From Thermodesulfovibrio sp. (lineage in GTDB: Bacteria > Nitrospirota > Thermodesulfovibrionia > Thermodesulfovibrionales > Thermodesulfovibrionaceae): a stretch of DNA of 64,000 bases. The notes below the pieces were generated by a model. It was given only the letters and a program-made list of their open reading frames with translations. It made no database searches and was not told the DNA's origin. The translations under genes were made by a program, and so were the position numbers. This document shows, piece by piece, positions 34,642 to 43,169 of the stretch (positions within the stretch are counted from its first letter, which is position 1; every line of letters starts with the position of its first letter). The stretch is taken from assembly GCA_020725335.1 (NCBI GenBank), contig DYFF01000020.1:82434-146433 (forward strand), in the 5' to 3' direction.

Positions 34642-35186
34642 ATTTCCTTTATTTTATCATAAGCTAACTGAAGAGCATAACCACATAAAGTATGGCCAAT
34701 GAGCCTTGGTTCGATAGCCTCATTTAATTTTTTACCGACCAAAATTGCTGCCAGGTAGGGAACATCAGGACAACCACCACCAGAGACATTTACGATTGTT
34801 AAAGATGCCTTGTGAACAGTGATTTTCATATTAGCTGCCCTAACCATTAGATAGCGCCCGAAATCTTTTATGTGAAAAAGCTCTACAGGCTTTAGATTAC
34901 CATCATCTGAGGGCAACCAATCAAGAGGTGGTATTCCGTAAGAGTTTAAAACCTTTACAATTCCCATTGCATGCAAAAGGGGGATTTCTATGGCAAGGTC
35001 ACATCCTTTTCGCACATGAGCCGGAGGGCCCACTACCCTTATACTATAAGCATTTTCTTTAAGAATATTCTCAGCCCTTATTACCTCCGAGGTATTCTCA
35101 AAGAGTAAAATGGCTCTATCATTCCGAGATACAATATTTTGACCAATCTCATCTCTTCTTTTAAAGAGCTTTCTTAGTATTTTCAT
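34629..35186 (-). CDS. DUF3343-containing protein, putative Se/S carrier-like
   Basis: 185 residues. Residues about 22-95 resemble DUF3343 (RAILLFENTSEVIRAENILKE, YSIRVVGPPAHVRKGCDLAIEI, HAMGIVKVLNSYGI), a small domain often found with yedE/yedF. The Cys in RKGCDLAI is conserved in that family as I remember it. The C-terminal part (VNVSGGGCPDVPYLAAILVG, LIGHTLCGYALQLAYDKI) is a second module with two Cys that I do not recognise. It sits two bases after the TusA-like gene. A carrier or transfer role is inference. Confidence 0.65.
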   Translation of the reverse strand: MKILRKLFKRRDEIGQNIVSRNDRAILLFENTSEVIRAENILKENAYSIRVVGPPAHVRKGCDLAIEIPLLHAMGIVKVLNSYGIPPLDWLPSDDGNLKPVELFHIKDFGRYLMVRAANMKITVHKASLTIVNVSGGGCPDVPYLAAILVGKKLNEAIEPRLIGHTLCGYALQLAYDKIKEICLP

Positions 35187-35187
35187 T

Positions 35188-35406
35188 TCAATCCCTTTTT
35201 ATCCTTATCCTGTATCCAGAGCCTTCTTCAATAACATTTTCAATCTGCCAACCCATTGAAGAGGCTGCCCTTGAGACATTCTCTTTTGATGTATCCGTAT
35301 CAACAAGAATCTCTATTTCACCCTTACCGAACCTTTTAATTGCCTCAAGAGTTAAAAGAACAGGCTCAGGGCACGAAAGTCCTCTTGCATCAACAATTTC
35401 AGTCAT
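35188..35406 (-). CDS. TusA/SirA-like sulfur or selenium carrier protein
   Basis: 72 residues with the TusA fold and the CPxP motif: VDARGLSCPEPVLLTLEAIK, where the Cys carries persulfide or perselenide. It is the N-terminal half of YedF only; the C-terminal DsrE-like half found in many YedF proteins is missing. yedE is three bases upstream and the DUF3343-type gene two bases downstream, so the three are clearly co-translated. A selenium role is inferred from these neighbours. Confidence 0.82.
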   Translation of the reverse strand: MTEIVDARGLSCPEPVLLTLEAIKRFGKGEIEILVDTDTSKENVSRAASSMGWQIENVIEEGSGYRIRIKRD

Positions 35407-35409
35407 TTT

Positions 35410-36525
35410 TTACCTCCTTCTCATTGTTAAACCTATAATTAGGCATACGATTAGACCAATCACTGTGGCAACAGCTCCATTGGGACCTATCCCTGCTGGA
35501 GAACTGGCAAGTCCAAAATTATGGGCAATAGCTGCACCAACAATCATTCCTGTAGCAAAAACTGCTGCATCTCCATCACCTTCTCCAGACATGAAAAGTT
35601 GTCTACCTGGACAGCCACCTGCGAGCGTGAAAGCAAGTCCGGCAAGGGTCATTCCGAGAAAATTCCAAAGCTGCATTGTATGAGCAATGGGCTGTTTTTC
35701 AAACCCTGGATTGAACTGTCCAATAATTAAATTTGTAATAATCGCTGCAATAAATAAAGCCGCTATACCCAAAAACAGATGCCCCTGCCTGAAAAGTATG
35801 ATGTCTCTGAAAGCACCCATTGTGCAGAATCTACTTCTTTGTGCAAGAACTCCAATGAGTAAGCCCGCTGCAAGAGATATAAATAAGGGTGCATGTTGTG
35901 CTCCAGGGCCCTTTAGGCTATAGAAAAGAAGCATACCCCTTGCCTCTCCCTCGGGCTGCGGGTCAATAAGAAGAAGTATAAGTAATCCAAGCATTAAAAG
36001 AGGAAAACCAAGACCCACTGCCTTTGAAGTTGAAACCTGCGTTCTTCCAAGAGAGTATCCTGCCTTTAAAAATCTTGTGCCTACCCATATACCAAAGATA
36101 AGTCCAAGAAGTCCAAAAATTGCATTTCCATCACCACCTGCAAGCCTCAGTATCGTTCTCCAAGGACATCCTAAAAAAACCAAGGCACCTATCATGGCAA
36201 AAACGCCAAGAATAAATCTTATGAAAGGTGCAGAACCTCCTCTTGGACGGAACTCCTTAAAGGCAAGGGCAGAAAGAAAAGCTCCAATAACAAAACCGAG
36301 TATTTCAGGCCTCATATACTGGACAACAGCAGCTCTGTGGAAACCCAACGCTCCTGCAATGTCTCTTTCCATACAGGCAACGCATATGCCCATATTCGTA
36401 GGATTGCCAAGTTTCTGCAGTATTGGCGCAAGAATGCCGATGATTAATCCTACAAAAATAATTCCACCCTTCGTTCCAAAGAAGTTCTTAAATCCTTCCA
36501 TGCCCTCCTCCAGTAATTTTTTCAT
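35410..36525 (-). CDS. yedE: YedE-type selenium metabolism membrane protein (putative transporter)
   Basis: 371 residues with about ten membrane helices, YeeE/YedE (DUF395) family. Four Cys-containing motifs typical of the selenium-linked subgroup are present: MGICVACMERDIAGALG, FLGCPWRTILRLAGGDGNA, AQRSRFCTMGAFRDI and LAGGCPGRQLFMSGEGDGD. The family is thought to import thio- or seleno-compounds. The start may be ATG 36525 (no good RBS, TATTAT close by) or ATG 36501, which follows GGAGGAGG. It is first of a cluster with a TusA-like carrier, a DUF3343-type protein and a kinase. Confidence 0.88.
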   Translation of the reverse strand: MKKLLEEGMEGFKNFFGTKGGIIFVGLIIGILAPILQKLGNPTNMGICVACMERDIAGALGFHRAAVVQYMRPEILGFVIGAFLSALAFKEFRPRGGSAPFIRFILGVFAMIGALVFLGCPWRTILRLAGGDGNAIFGLLGLIFGIWVGTRFLKAGYSLGRTQVSTSKAVGLGFPLLMLGLLILLLIDPQPEGEARGMLLFYSLKGPGAQHAPLFISLAAGLLIGVLAQRSRFCTMGAFRDIILFRQGHLFLGIAALFIAAIITNLIIGQFNPGFEKQPIAHTMQLWNFLGMTLAGLAFTLAGGCPGRQLFMSGEGDGDAAVFATGMIVGAAIAHNFGLASSPAGIGPNGAVATVIGLIVCLIIGLTMRRR

Positions 36526-36635
36526 AATATAATAAATAAATTTTTCCTTTAAGTAAAATTCTTTTTTCCTATATATTTAAGTTTTTAATATAGAATTCGC
36601 CGATGTTTTAGAGGAAAACAAATGTTTTTTTAAGG

Positions 36636-36641
36636 TATAAT
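36636..36641 (+). promoter_or_regulatory. Probable -10 box of aroA
   Basis: TATAAT ends 14 bases before ATG 36656, leaving a leader of only about 8 bases and no Shine-Dalgarno. No convincing -35 is seen. Confidence 0.45.
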
Positions 36642-36655
36642 ATTTTTTACTATCT

Positions 36656-37948
36656 ATGGACAGAGTGATAAAACAAAGGAATATGCTAAAGGGTGAAATA
36701 ATTCCTCCTCCTGATAAATCTATATCTCATCGGGCTATAATGTTTGCATCTTTAGCAAAAGGGAAGTCAAGAATAAAAAATTTTCTATGGGCTAAAGACC
36801 CTATTAGTTCTATGAATGCTATGAAATCTTTAGGAGTAGATATTGAAGTTACAGAGACAAGCGAAATAGTGGTTTATGGAAAGGGTTTACATTCCCTAAA
36901 AGAGTCTGAGGACATAATAGACTGTGGTAATTCAGGAACAACTATAAGGCTTTTAAGCGGAATCCTTGCAGGTCAACCTTTTTTAAGCATTCTTACTGGG
37001 GACGAATCATTAAGGCAGAGACCTATGAAAAGAATAATAAAACCCCTTTCAATGATGGGTGCAGATATTTTAGGAAGAAAAGAAAACTCTCTGCCTCCTC
37101 TTGTTATAAAAGGTGGTTCACTTAAAGGAATTAATTATGAAATGCCCATTGCCAGTGCTCAGGTAAAAAGTTGTATTCTACTTGCAGGACTTTATGCAGA
37201 TGGAGAAACAACCGTTATAGAACCCCACAAAAGCAGAGACCATACAGAAAAAATGCTAAAAAGCATGGGTGCAAATATAGAAGTTAATGGAAATATTGTT
37301 AAAATATCTACTCAAAGAAAAGAATTAAATCCCTTTGAAATAAATGTTCCGGGAGATTTTTCTTCTGCTGCCTTCTTTATAGCAGCTGCAACCCTCGTTA
37401 AAGACTCAGAAGTTATTATAAAAAATGTTTGCCTAAATGAAACAAGAACAGGATTTTTGGATGTTTTAAACAGAATGGGTGGGAATGTAGAAATCTTGGA
37501 ACAGCGAAATCAAGCGGGCGAACCTGTTGGAGATTTAAGAGTCAAAAGTTCACCGGGACTAAAAAGTGTTATTGTTGAAGGCGATATCATCCCAAGATTA
37601 ATAGATGAGTTTCCCATATTATGTGTTTTAGCCACTCAGGCAGAAGGTAAAACTGTCATAAAGGATGCTAAAGACCTTAGAGCTAAGGAATCTGACAGAA
37701 TTAGGGCAATGACAACGGAATTAAAAAAATTAGGAGTCCATATAGAAGAACTTGAAGATGGGGTAGAAATAAAGGGTCCTTGTAAAATTAAAGCTAATGA
37801 AGTTTATTCATATAAAGACCATAGAATCGCCATGTCTTTAAGCATAGCAGGACTTCTTGCTGACGGTGAAACTAAAATAGTTGATGCGGATTCCGTCGAT
37901 ATATCCTTCCCTGAATTTTATAGTATTATGGAGAATCTACAAAATTGA
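36656..37948 (+). CDS. aroA: 3-phosphoshikimate 1-carboxyvinyltransferase (EPSP synthase)
   Basis: Sixth step of the shikimate pathway. 430 residues with PPPDKSISHRAIMFASLA, DCGNSGTTIRLLSGILAG, GDESLRQRPMKRIIKPL, PIASAQVKSCILLAGLYADG, VPGDFSSAAFFIAAA, RLIDEFPILCVLATQAEG and SYKDHRIAMSLSIAGL. The start at 36656 fits a near-leaderless transcript from TATAAT 36636. An alternative at codon 10 (MLKGEIIPPP) has AAAGGA before it. It is first in an operon with cmk, with which it overlaps by four bases. Confidence 0.95.
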   Translation: MDRVIKQRNMLKGEIIPPPDKSISHRAIMFASLAKGKSRIKNFLWAKDPISSMNAMKSLGVDIEVTETSEIVVYGKGLHSLKESEDIIDCGNSGTTIRLLSGILAGQPFLSILTGDESLRQRPMKRIIKPLSMMGADILGRKENSLPPLVIKGGSLKGINYEMPIASAQVKSCILLAGLYADGETTVIEPHKSRDHTEKMLKSMGANIEVNGNIVKISTQRKELNPFEINVPGDFSSAAFFIAAATLVKDSEVIIKNVCLNETRTGFLDVLNRMGGNVEILEQRNQAGEPVGDLRVKSSPGLKSVIVEGDIIPRLIDEFPILCVLATQAEGKTVIKDAKDLRAKESDRIRAMTTELKKLGVHIEELEDGVEIKGPCKIKANEVYSYKDHRIAMSLSIAGLLADGETKIVDADSVDISFPEFYSIMENLQN

Positions 37949-38613
37949 AAAAAGTCATAGCTATTGATGGTCCTTCTGGTGCTGGCAAAAGCACTATTTC
38001 AAAGGCAGTTGCAAAAAAATTAGGATTTTATTATCTTGATACAGGTTCACTTTATAGAGCAATAGCATATTATTTTTTGAAAAATTTTAATTCAGTAAAG
38101 GAGCTTTCCTCTATCAATGAAGAAGAGCTTAAAAAGGAACTTGTTCGTATTCATATTAAATATGAAAATGGTAGCGTCTATCTTTTCTCTGAGAATGTAT
38201 CTGAACTAATCCGAGACCCAGAGGTAGGAGCACTTACTTCTCAACTCTCAGCAAGAAGAAGTGTAAGAGAGTTTTTGTTACCAATTCAAAGAGAGTTTGC
38301 AGAAAAATACAACACTGTCGCTGAAGGTAGAGATATGACTACTGTAGTTTTTCCTGATGCATGGAAAAAATTTTATATTGATGCTTCACCTGAAGTAAGA
38401 GCCAAAAGAAGATATGAGCAATTATTAGGCTTAGGTAAAAAAATTACTTTTGACGATGCTTTAAGAGATGTAATAGAAAGAGATAAACGAGACTTCACGA
38501 GAAATGAAGCACCTTTAGTGCGAACACATGATGCTTTTTATATTGATACTTCAAGACTTTCCATCAGGGCTGTAATAGACCTAATTTTAAAAAAAGTTGC
38601 AGAGGATGGCTAA
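37945..38613 (+). CDS. cmk: Cytidylate kinase
   Basis: Phosphorylates CMP and dCMP. 222 residues: P-loop AIDGPSGAGKSTISKAVAKKL, YYLDTGSLYRAIAYY, TVAEGRDMTTVVFPDAWKKFYIDAS, and a lid region DVIERDKRDFTRNEAPL. The start is TTG at 37945, overlapping the aroA stop as TTGA. The order aroA-cmk-ispH-rpsA is a known arrangement. Confidence 0.95.
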   Translation: MKKVIAIDGPSGAGKSTISKAVAKKLGFYYLDTGSLYRAIAYYFLKNFNSVKELSSINEEELKKELVRIHIKYENGSVYLFSENVSELIRDPEVGALTSQLSARRSVREFLLPIQREFAEKYNTVAEGRDMTTVVFPDAWKKFYIDASPEVRAKRRYEQLLGLGKKITFDDALRDVIERDKRDFTRNEAPLVRTHDAFYIDTSRLSIRAVIDLILKKVAEDG

Positions 38614-38636
38614 TATCTTGTATTATCAAAAACAGT

Positions 38637-39482
38637 ATGCAGAGAGAAATTGTTCTTGTTGAAGGTGCAGGTTTTTGCTTCGGTGTAAAAAGGGCAATTG
38701 ATATAGCCTTTGATGTTGCAAAGATACATAAAAAAGGAGTTTTTACCTTAGGACCAATCATACACAATCCTCAGGTAGTAGAAAAATTACAAGAACTCGG
38801 TGTTAAACCAATAGAAGATATATCTGAGCAAAATGATATAAAAACTCTAATAATAAGAGCTCACGGTATTTCAAAAAAAAGACTTGATGAGCTAAAAAGC
38901 CTCGGCTATGAAATAATTGATGCTACTTGCCCATTCGTAAAAAAAGCACAAAGTATTGCTGAAAAATTAGATTCTGAAGGTTATCAAGTGCTAATAATAG
39001 GAGATAAGGAACATCCAGAAGTTAAAGGAATCTTTAGCTATGCTGGACAAAAAGCAGTTGTTGTATCAAATTGTAACGAAATTCCTATTTTAAATAAAAA
39101 ATTGGGCATTATTCAGCAAACCACTCAACCACTTTCAAAGGTTAAAGAAATTCTTAACGCAATAATCAATTCCCTTAGCGAATTTGAAGAGATAAGAATA
39201 TTCAATACGCTTTGTAATTTTACTGCAAAACGCCTTGAATCTACAGGAAAAGTAGCAAAAGATGTTGATATTATGATTGTAATTGGAGGCAAAAATAGTG
39301 CAAATACTACTCAATTAGCAAATCTTTGTAAAAAAATGGGTGTGAAGACCTATCATGTAGAAAATACTCAAGAAATAGACAAAAACTGGTTTAAAGATGT
39401 AAAAAAAATAGGCATTACAGCAGGAGCTTCAACTCCTCAGTGGATAATTGATGAAATTATTGATAAAATAAAATGTTTATAA
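38637..39482 (+). CDS. ispH: 4-hydroxy-3-methylbut-2-enyl diphosphate reductase
   Basis: Iron-sulfur enzyme of the last step of the MEP isoprenoid pathway. 281 residues with three cluster Cys: EGAGFCFGVKRAI (about 13), IIDATCPFVKKAQ (about 97) and IFNTLCNFTAKRLEST (about 194). ILIIGDKEHPEVKGI-like and GITAGASTPQWIIDEII are also present. It lies between cmk and rpsA, as in many bacteria. Confidence 0.95.
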   Translation: MQREIVLVEGAGFCFGVKRAIDIAFDVAKIHKKGVFTLGPIIHNPQVVEKLQELGVKPIEDISEQNDIKTLIIRAHGISKKRLDELKSLGYEIIDATCPFVKKAQSIAEKLDSEGYQVLIIGDKEHPEVKGIFSYAGQKAVVVSNCNEIPILNKKLGIIQQTTQPLSKVKEILNAIINSLSEFEEIRIFNTLCNFTAKRLESTGKVAKDVDIMIVIGGKNSANTTQLANLCKKMGVKTYHVENTQEIDKNWFKDVKKIGITAGASTPQWIIDEIIDKIKCL

Positions 39483-39501
39483 ATTAAGGAGGAACAGGAC
39501 C

Positions 39502-41100
39502 ATGCAGAATCAGATAAGTGAAAAACAAGAACTTGAAAGTCTCTATGAGAGCTCTCTATCTCATGTGGAAAGAGGAGAGATTGTAAAGGGCAAAGTAATA
39601 GGTATAAGGAATGATGGAATTATTGTAGATGTAGGGTATAAGTTCGAAGGAATTATTCCTCTAAATGATTTTTCTCGTGAAGAAGTTGAATCCATTAAAG
39701 AAGGAGATGAAATTGAAGTTTTTATTGAAAAGATAGATGATGCACAAGGTGCAATATATCTTTCAAGAGATAGAGCTGTAAAAATTAGAGCGTGGGAAAC
39801 TCTAATGGATGCTTATAATAATGGAACTCCAATAGAGGTCACAATTACAGGTAAAACAAAAGGTGGCATTTTAGCCTCCTATAAAGGTATAAAAGGTTTT
39901 ATTCCTTCCTCATTATTAGAGACAAGGAAACCTAAAAATCTTGATGATTATATTGGAAAGTCATTTAAAGTAAAAATAGAAAAAATAGAACCACCCAAAA
40001 ATTTATATGGCTCATGGAAAAATCTTAAAACTACGCTTGTTCTTTCAAGAAAAACTTTTCTTGAAGAAGAACGAGAAAAGCTCAAAAAAGAATTAAAGGA
40101 GAAAATAAAAGAAGGAGCAAAAATAAAAGGTATAGTAAAAAATATTACCAATTATGGAGTTTTTGTAGACATTGGTGGTATAGACGGTTTTCTTCATATA
40201 TCTGATATCTCATGGGGGAAAGTAAAACATCCTTCTCAGTTTTTTGAAGTAGGTAAAGAATATGAATTTATAATACTAAAATCAGATATGGAAAATGAGA
40301 GAATTACTCTTGGTTATAAGCAGAAAAAATCCGATCCTTGGGAAAATATTGATAAAAAATATCAACCGGGCATGAAAGTAAGAGGAAAAGTTATAAGAAT
40401 TGAAGATTTTGGAATTTTTGTAGAGCTTGAAGAAGGGGTTGAAGGACTTGTTCATGTAAGTGAGCTTGACTGGGTTACACCAAAAAATGCATCTTTCTAC
40501 GCAGAAGTTGATGATTGGTTAAATCTAAAAATACTTGATATTGATAAAGAAAACAGAAAAATCTCATTAAGTCTTAAACAGCTTAAACCAAAACCATGGG
40601 AAGTGGTTGCTAAAAGATATAAAGTAGGGGATAAAATTACAGGGAAAGTTAAAACTATAACAGATTTTGGCTTATTTATAAGATTGCCTGAAGGTGTGGA
40701 CGGTCTTGTGCATATTTCAGATATTTCATGGACAAAACATGTTGATCATCCCTCTCAATTCTTTAAAAAAGGGCAGAAAGTGGAAGCAGTAATTTTAAAT
40801 CTTGAGCCAGAAAAGGAGAAACTCTCATTGGGTATAAAACAACTTACTGAAGACCCTTGGATTAGAGAAATTCCAGAAAAATTTAAAATTGGTGAAATAT
40901 ATGATGCAAAAATTATAAAGAAAACAGAACACGGTTTATTTGTTGACTTACAAGGAATAGTGGAAGGACTTGTTTATAATTCTGAGATAAATAAAGACAA
41001 AGTAGTAAAAGAAGGAGATGAAATTAAGGTATTGGTTATAAAAATTGATCCAGAAAAAAGGAAAATAGGCTTAAGCATGAAAAAAGCTGAAGAAGAATGA
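39502..41100 (+). CDS. rpsA: Ribosomal protein S1
   Basis: 532 residues with six S1 RNA-binding modules: GEIVKGKVIGIRNDGIIVDV, PIEVTITGKTKGGILASYKG, KIKGIVKNITNYGVFVDIGG, KVRGKVIRIEDFGIFVEL, KITGKVKTITDFGLFIRL and YDAKIIKKTEHGLFVDLQ. The modules are separated by DPWxxI-type linkers. It binds mRNA on the 30S subunit. AAGGAGG precedes the ATG. The stop overlaps sppA by four bases. Confidence 0.95.
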   Translation: MQNQISEKQELESLYESSLSHVERGEIVKGKVIGIRNDGIIVDVGYKFEGIIPLNDFSREEVESIKEGDEIEVFIEKIDDAQGAIYLSRDRAVKIRAWETLMDAYNNGTPIEVTITGKTKGGILASYKGIKGFIPSSLLETRKPKNLDDYIGKSFKVKIEKIEPPKNLYGSWKNLKTTLVLSRKTFLEEEREKLKKELKEKIKEGAKIKGIVKNITNYGVFVDIGGIDGFLHISDISWGKVKHPSQFFEVGKEYEFIILKSDMENERITLGYKQKKSDPWENIDKKYQPGMKVRGKVIRIEDFGIFVELEEGVEGLVHVSELDWVTPKNASFYAEVDDWLNLKILDIDKENRKISLSLKQLKPKPWEVVAKRYKVGDKITGKVKTITDFGLFIRLPEGVDGLVHISDISWTKHVDHPSQFFKKGQKVEAVILNLEPEKEKLSLGIKQLTEDPWIREIPEKFKIGEIYDAKIIKKTEHGLFVDLQGIVEGLVYNSEINKDKVVKEGDEIKVLVIKIDPEKRKIGLSMKKAEEE

Positions 41101-41954
41101 AAAATAAAACAATCAAAATTTTTCTAATTATATTAGGCTGTCTTTTATTCATAAGTTTTATAGCAACACTTATGGAAAGCGGGCTTTCTTCAGGTAAAAT
41201 TGCAATTATCAATATAAAAGGGGTTATTATAGAGTCAACCTCTACTATTGAAGAAATTAAGCAATACAGAAAAAATCCTTCAATCAAAGCAATTATTTTA
41301 AGAGTTGATAGCCCTGGAGGTGCTGTTGTTCCCTCTCAGGAAATTTATGAAGAGATTAAAAGAACAATAAAGGTAAAACCAGTAATTGTCTCAATGGGTT
41401 CAGTGGCTGCATCAGGTGGATACTATATCTCTTGCCCTGCTACAAAAATTATTGCCAATCCTGGAACACTTACTGGTTCAATAGGTGTTTTAATGGAATT
41501 GCCAAATATAAAAGGCTTGCTTGATAAGATAGGGGTAAAATCAGAGATAGTAAAAAGTGGCAGATATAAGGATATTACTTCACCCTTTAAAACACTGCAA
41601 CAAGACGAAAGAGAGGTATTACAGAGATTGATTAATGATGTTCATGAACAATTTATAAATGCAGTTTCAGAGGGTAGAAAAATTCCGCTGGAAAATGTGA
41701 AAAGATTTGCAGACGGTAGAGTTTTTACTGGACTTAAAGCAAAAGAACTTGGACTTATTGACGAAATAGGAGACCTTGATTACGCAATTAAAGTGGCTGC
41801 TCAACTTGGCAAAATTAAGGGTGAACCAGAAATAATTCAGAAAAAAACTACCCTTATTCAAGAAATAATAAAAGGAGATGCAGAGACATTAGTAAGAAAA
41901 ATTTTACCTAATTATCAAATTTATTATCTATATTCACCACAAATAAACAACTAA
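41097..41954 (+). CDS. sppA: Signal peptide peptidase SppA
   Basis: Membrane-anchored serine protease that degrades cleaved signal peptides. 285 residues: an N-terminal helix (FLIILGCLLFISFIATLM), substrate region LRVDSPGGAVVPSQEIYEEI, catalytic Ser in VSMGSVAASGGYYIS and the Lys in IVKSGRYKDITSPF. This is the short, single-domain form. The gene overlaps rpsA and is followed by hup after 14 bases. Confidence 0.93.
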   Translation: MKNKTIKIFLIILGCLLFISFIATLMESGLSSGKIAIINIKGVIIESTSTIEEIKQYRKNPSIKAIILRVDSPGGAVVPSQEIYEEIKRTIKVKPVIVSMGSVAASGGYYISCPATKIIANPGTLTGSIGVLMELPNIKGLLDKIGVKSEIVKSGRYKDITSPFKTLQQDEREVLQRLINDVHEQFINAVSEGRKIPLENVKRFADGRVFTGLKAKELGLIDEIGDLDYAIKVAAQLGKIKGEPEIIQKKTTLIQEIIKGDAETLVRKILPNYQIYYLYSPQINN

Positions 41955-41968
41955 AGGAGGACATATTT

Positions 41969-42247
41969 ATGAAGAAATCAGATCTTATTGAAAAAGTATC
42001 GGCAAAAATAGAATATTTAACAAAAAAACAAGTAGAAACAATAGTAGATATGGTATTTGAATATATGAAGGATAAACTATCAAAAGGAGAAAAAATCGAA
42101 TTAAGAGGTTTTGGTAATTTCAAAGTTAAAGAAAGGAATGCTCGCATTGCAAGAAATCCTAAAACTGGAGAAACAGTTGAAGTGCCACCACAAAAGTCAA
42201 TTCATTTTAAAATGAGTAAGGCACTAAAGGATGCTATAAACAAGTGA
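41969..42247 (+). CDS. HU/IHF family DNA-binding protein
   Basis: Nucleoid protein of 92 residues: MKKSDLIEKVSAKIEYLTKKQVETIVD, then GEKIELRGFGNFKVKERNARIARNPKTGE with the beta-arm containing RNP and a C-terminal helix. The arm and the start MKKSDLIEKV are closest to IHF-alpha/HU types; which one cannot be decided. AAGGAGG precedes the ATG. Confidence 0.93.
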   Translation: MKKSDLIEKVSAKIEYLTKKQVETIVDMVFEYMKDKLSKGEKIELRGFGNFKVKERNARIARNPKTGETVEVPPQKSIHFKMSKALKDAINK

Positions 42248-42248
42248 A

Positions 42249-43169
42249 GTGCTTCTTAAAGTAGAAAATTTTAATGTTTATTATAAAAATCTACCTTACC
42301 TTGAAGATATAAATTTTTATTTAAATAAGGGTGAAATATTTTCCATAGTTGGAGAGAGCGGTAGCGGTAAAACACTAACAGGGCTCTCCTTAATTAATTT
42401 ATTACCTGAGCATTTTTCTGCTCAAGGTAGAATAATTTTTGATGGACAGAATATATTACAGTTAACCCCTGCACAAATTAGACAAATAAGAGGTAAAAGA
42501 ATTTCTATTATTTTTCAAGACCCAGCAACTTCCCTAAATCCTGTAATAAAAGTGGGGAATCAAGTTGCAGAAATGCTTGTTCATCATTTTAATTTGTCTA
42601 AAAAAGAAGCATTAGACAGAACCTTTATAATTCTTGAAAGACTGAAAATAGCAAACACTATAAACTCATATCCTCACCAACTCTCCGGCGGGATGAGGCA
42701 AAGAGTAATGATAGCTATGGCAATTGCATGTAATCCAGACTTAATCATTGCTGATGAGCCGACAACTGCTTTAGATGTTACAGTGCAAGAAGAAATTCTT
42801 GATTTATTATATTTTTTAGTAAAAAAGGACGGTAAATCGCTCATTTTAATCTCCCATGATATAAACATTGTATCTGAATATGCTGATAGGATTATGATAA
42901 TGTATGCTGGTAGAGTTCTTGAGAAAGGAAAAGTTCAAGATATTTATGAAAATCCCGCTCATCCCTATACTAAAGCTCTTCTAAAATGTATTCCCGCTGA
43001 AGGTGTTAGAATAAAGGGCATTCCGGGTAATATTCCAAGTATGAAAAATCTTCCATCTGGATGTATTTTTAATCCCAGATGTGAAAATAAAAAAAATATA
43101 TGTTCACAAAATACTCCTGACTTAGTAAAAATTTCTGATGATCATTATGTTAGATGTTTGCTTATTTAG
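42249..43169 (+). CDS. Dipeptide/oligopeptide-type ABC transporter ATPase (OppD/DppD), without partner genes
   Basis: 306 residues: Walker A VGESGSGKTLTGLSLI, Q-loop IIFQDPATSLNPV, signature HQLSGGMRQRVMIAMAIA, Walker B LIIADEPTTALDV, His switch LILISHDINIVSEY. The oligopeptide C-terminal domain ends in the Cys motif GCIFNPRCENKKNIC ... RCLL, which in this family can hold an iron-sulfur cluster. The start is GTG one base after the hup stop. No permease, OppF or binding-protein gene is adjacent, so the rest of the transporter lies elsewhere. It overlaps the convergent MFS gene by 8 bases. Confidence 0.9.
   Translation: MLLKVENFNVYYKNLPYLEDINFYLNKGEIFSIVGESGSGKTLTGLSLINLLPEHFSAQGRIIFDGQNILQLTPAQIRQIRGKRISIIFQDPATSLNPVIKVGNQVAEMLVHHFNLSKKEALDRTFIILERLKIANTINSYPHQLSGGMRQRVMIAMAIACNPDLIIADEPTTALDVTVQEEILDLLYFLVKKDGKSLILISHDINIVSEYADRIMIMYAGRVLEKGKVQDIYENPAHPYTKALLKCIPAEGVRIKGIPGNIPSMKNLPSGCIFNPRCENKKNICSQNTPDLVKISDDHYVRCLLI

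Noticed and set aside
36077..36532. 151-codon open frame antisense to yedE
   Set aside because: It is the reverse-strand image of a membrane protein gene rich in Gly/Leu codons and has no recognisable domain or promoter.
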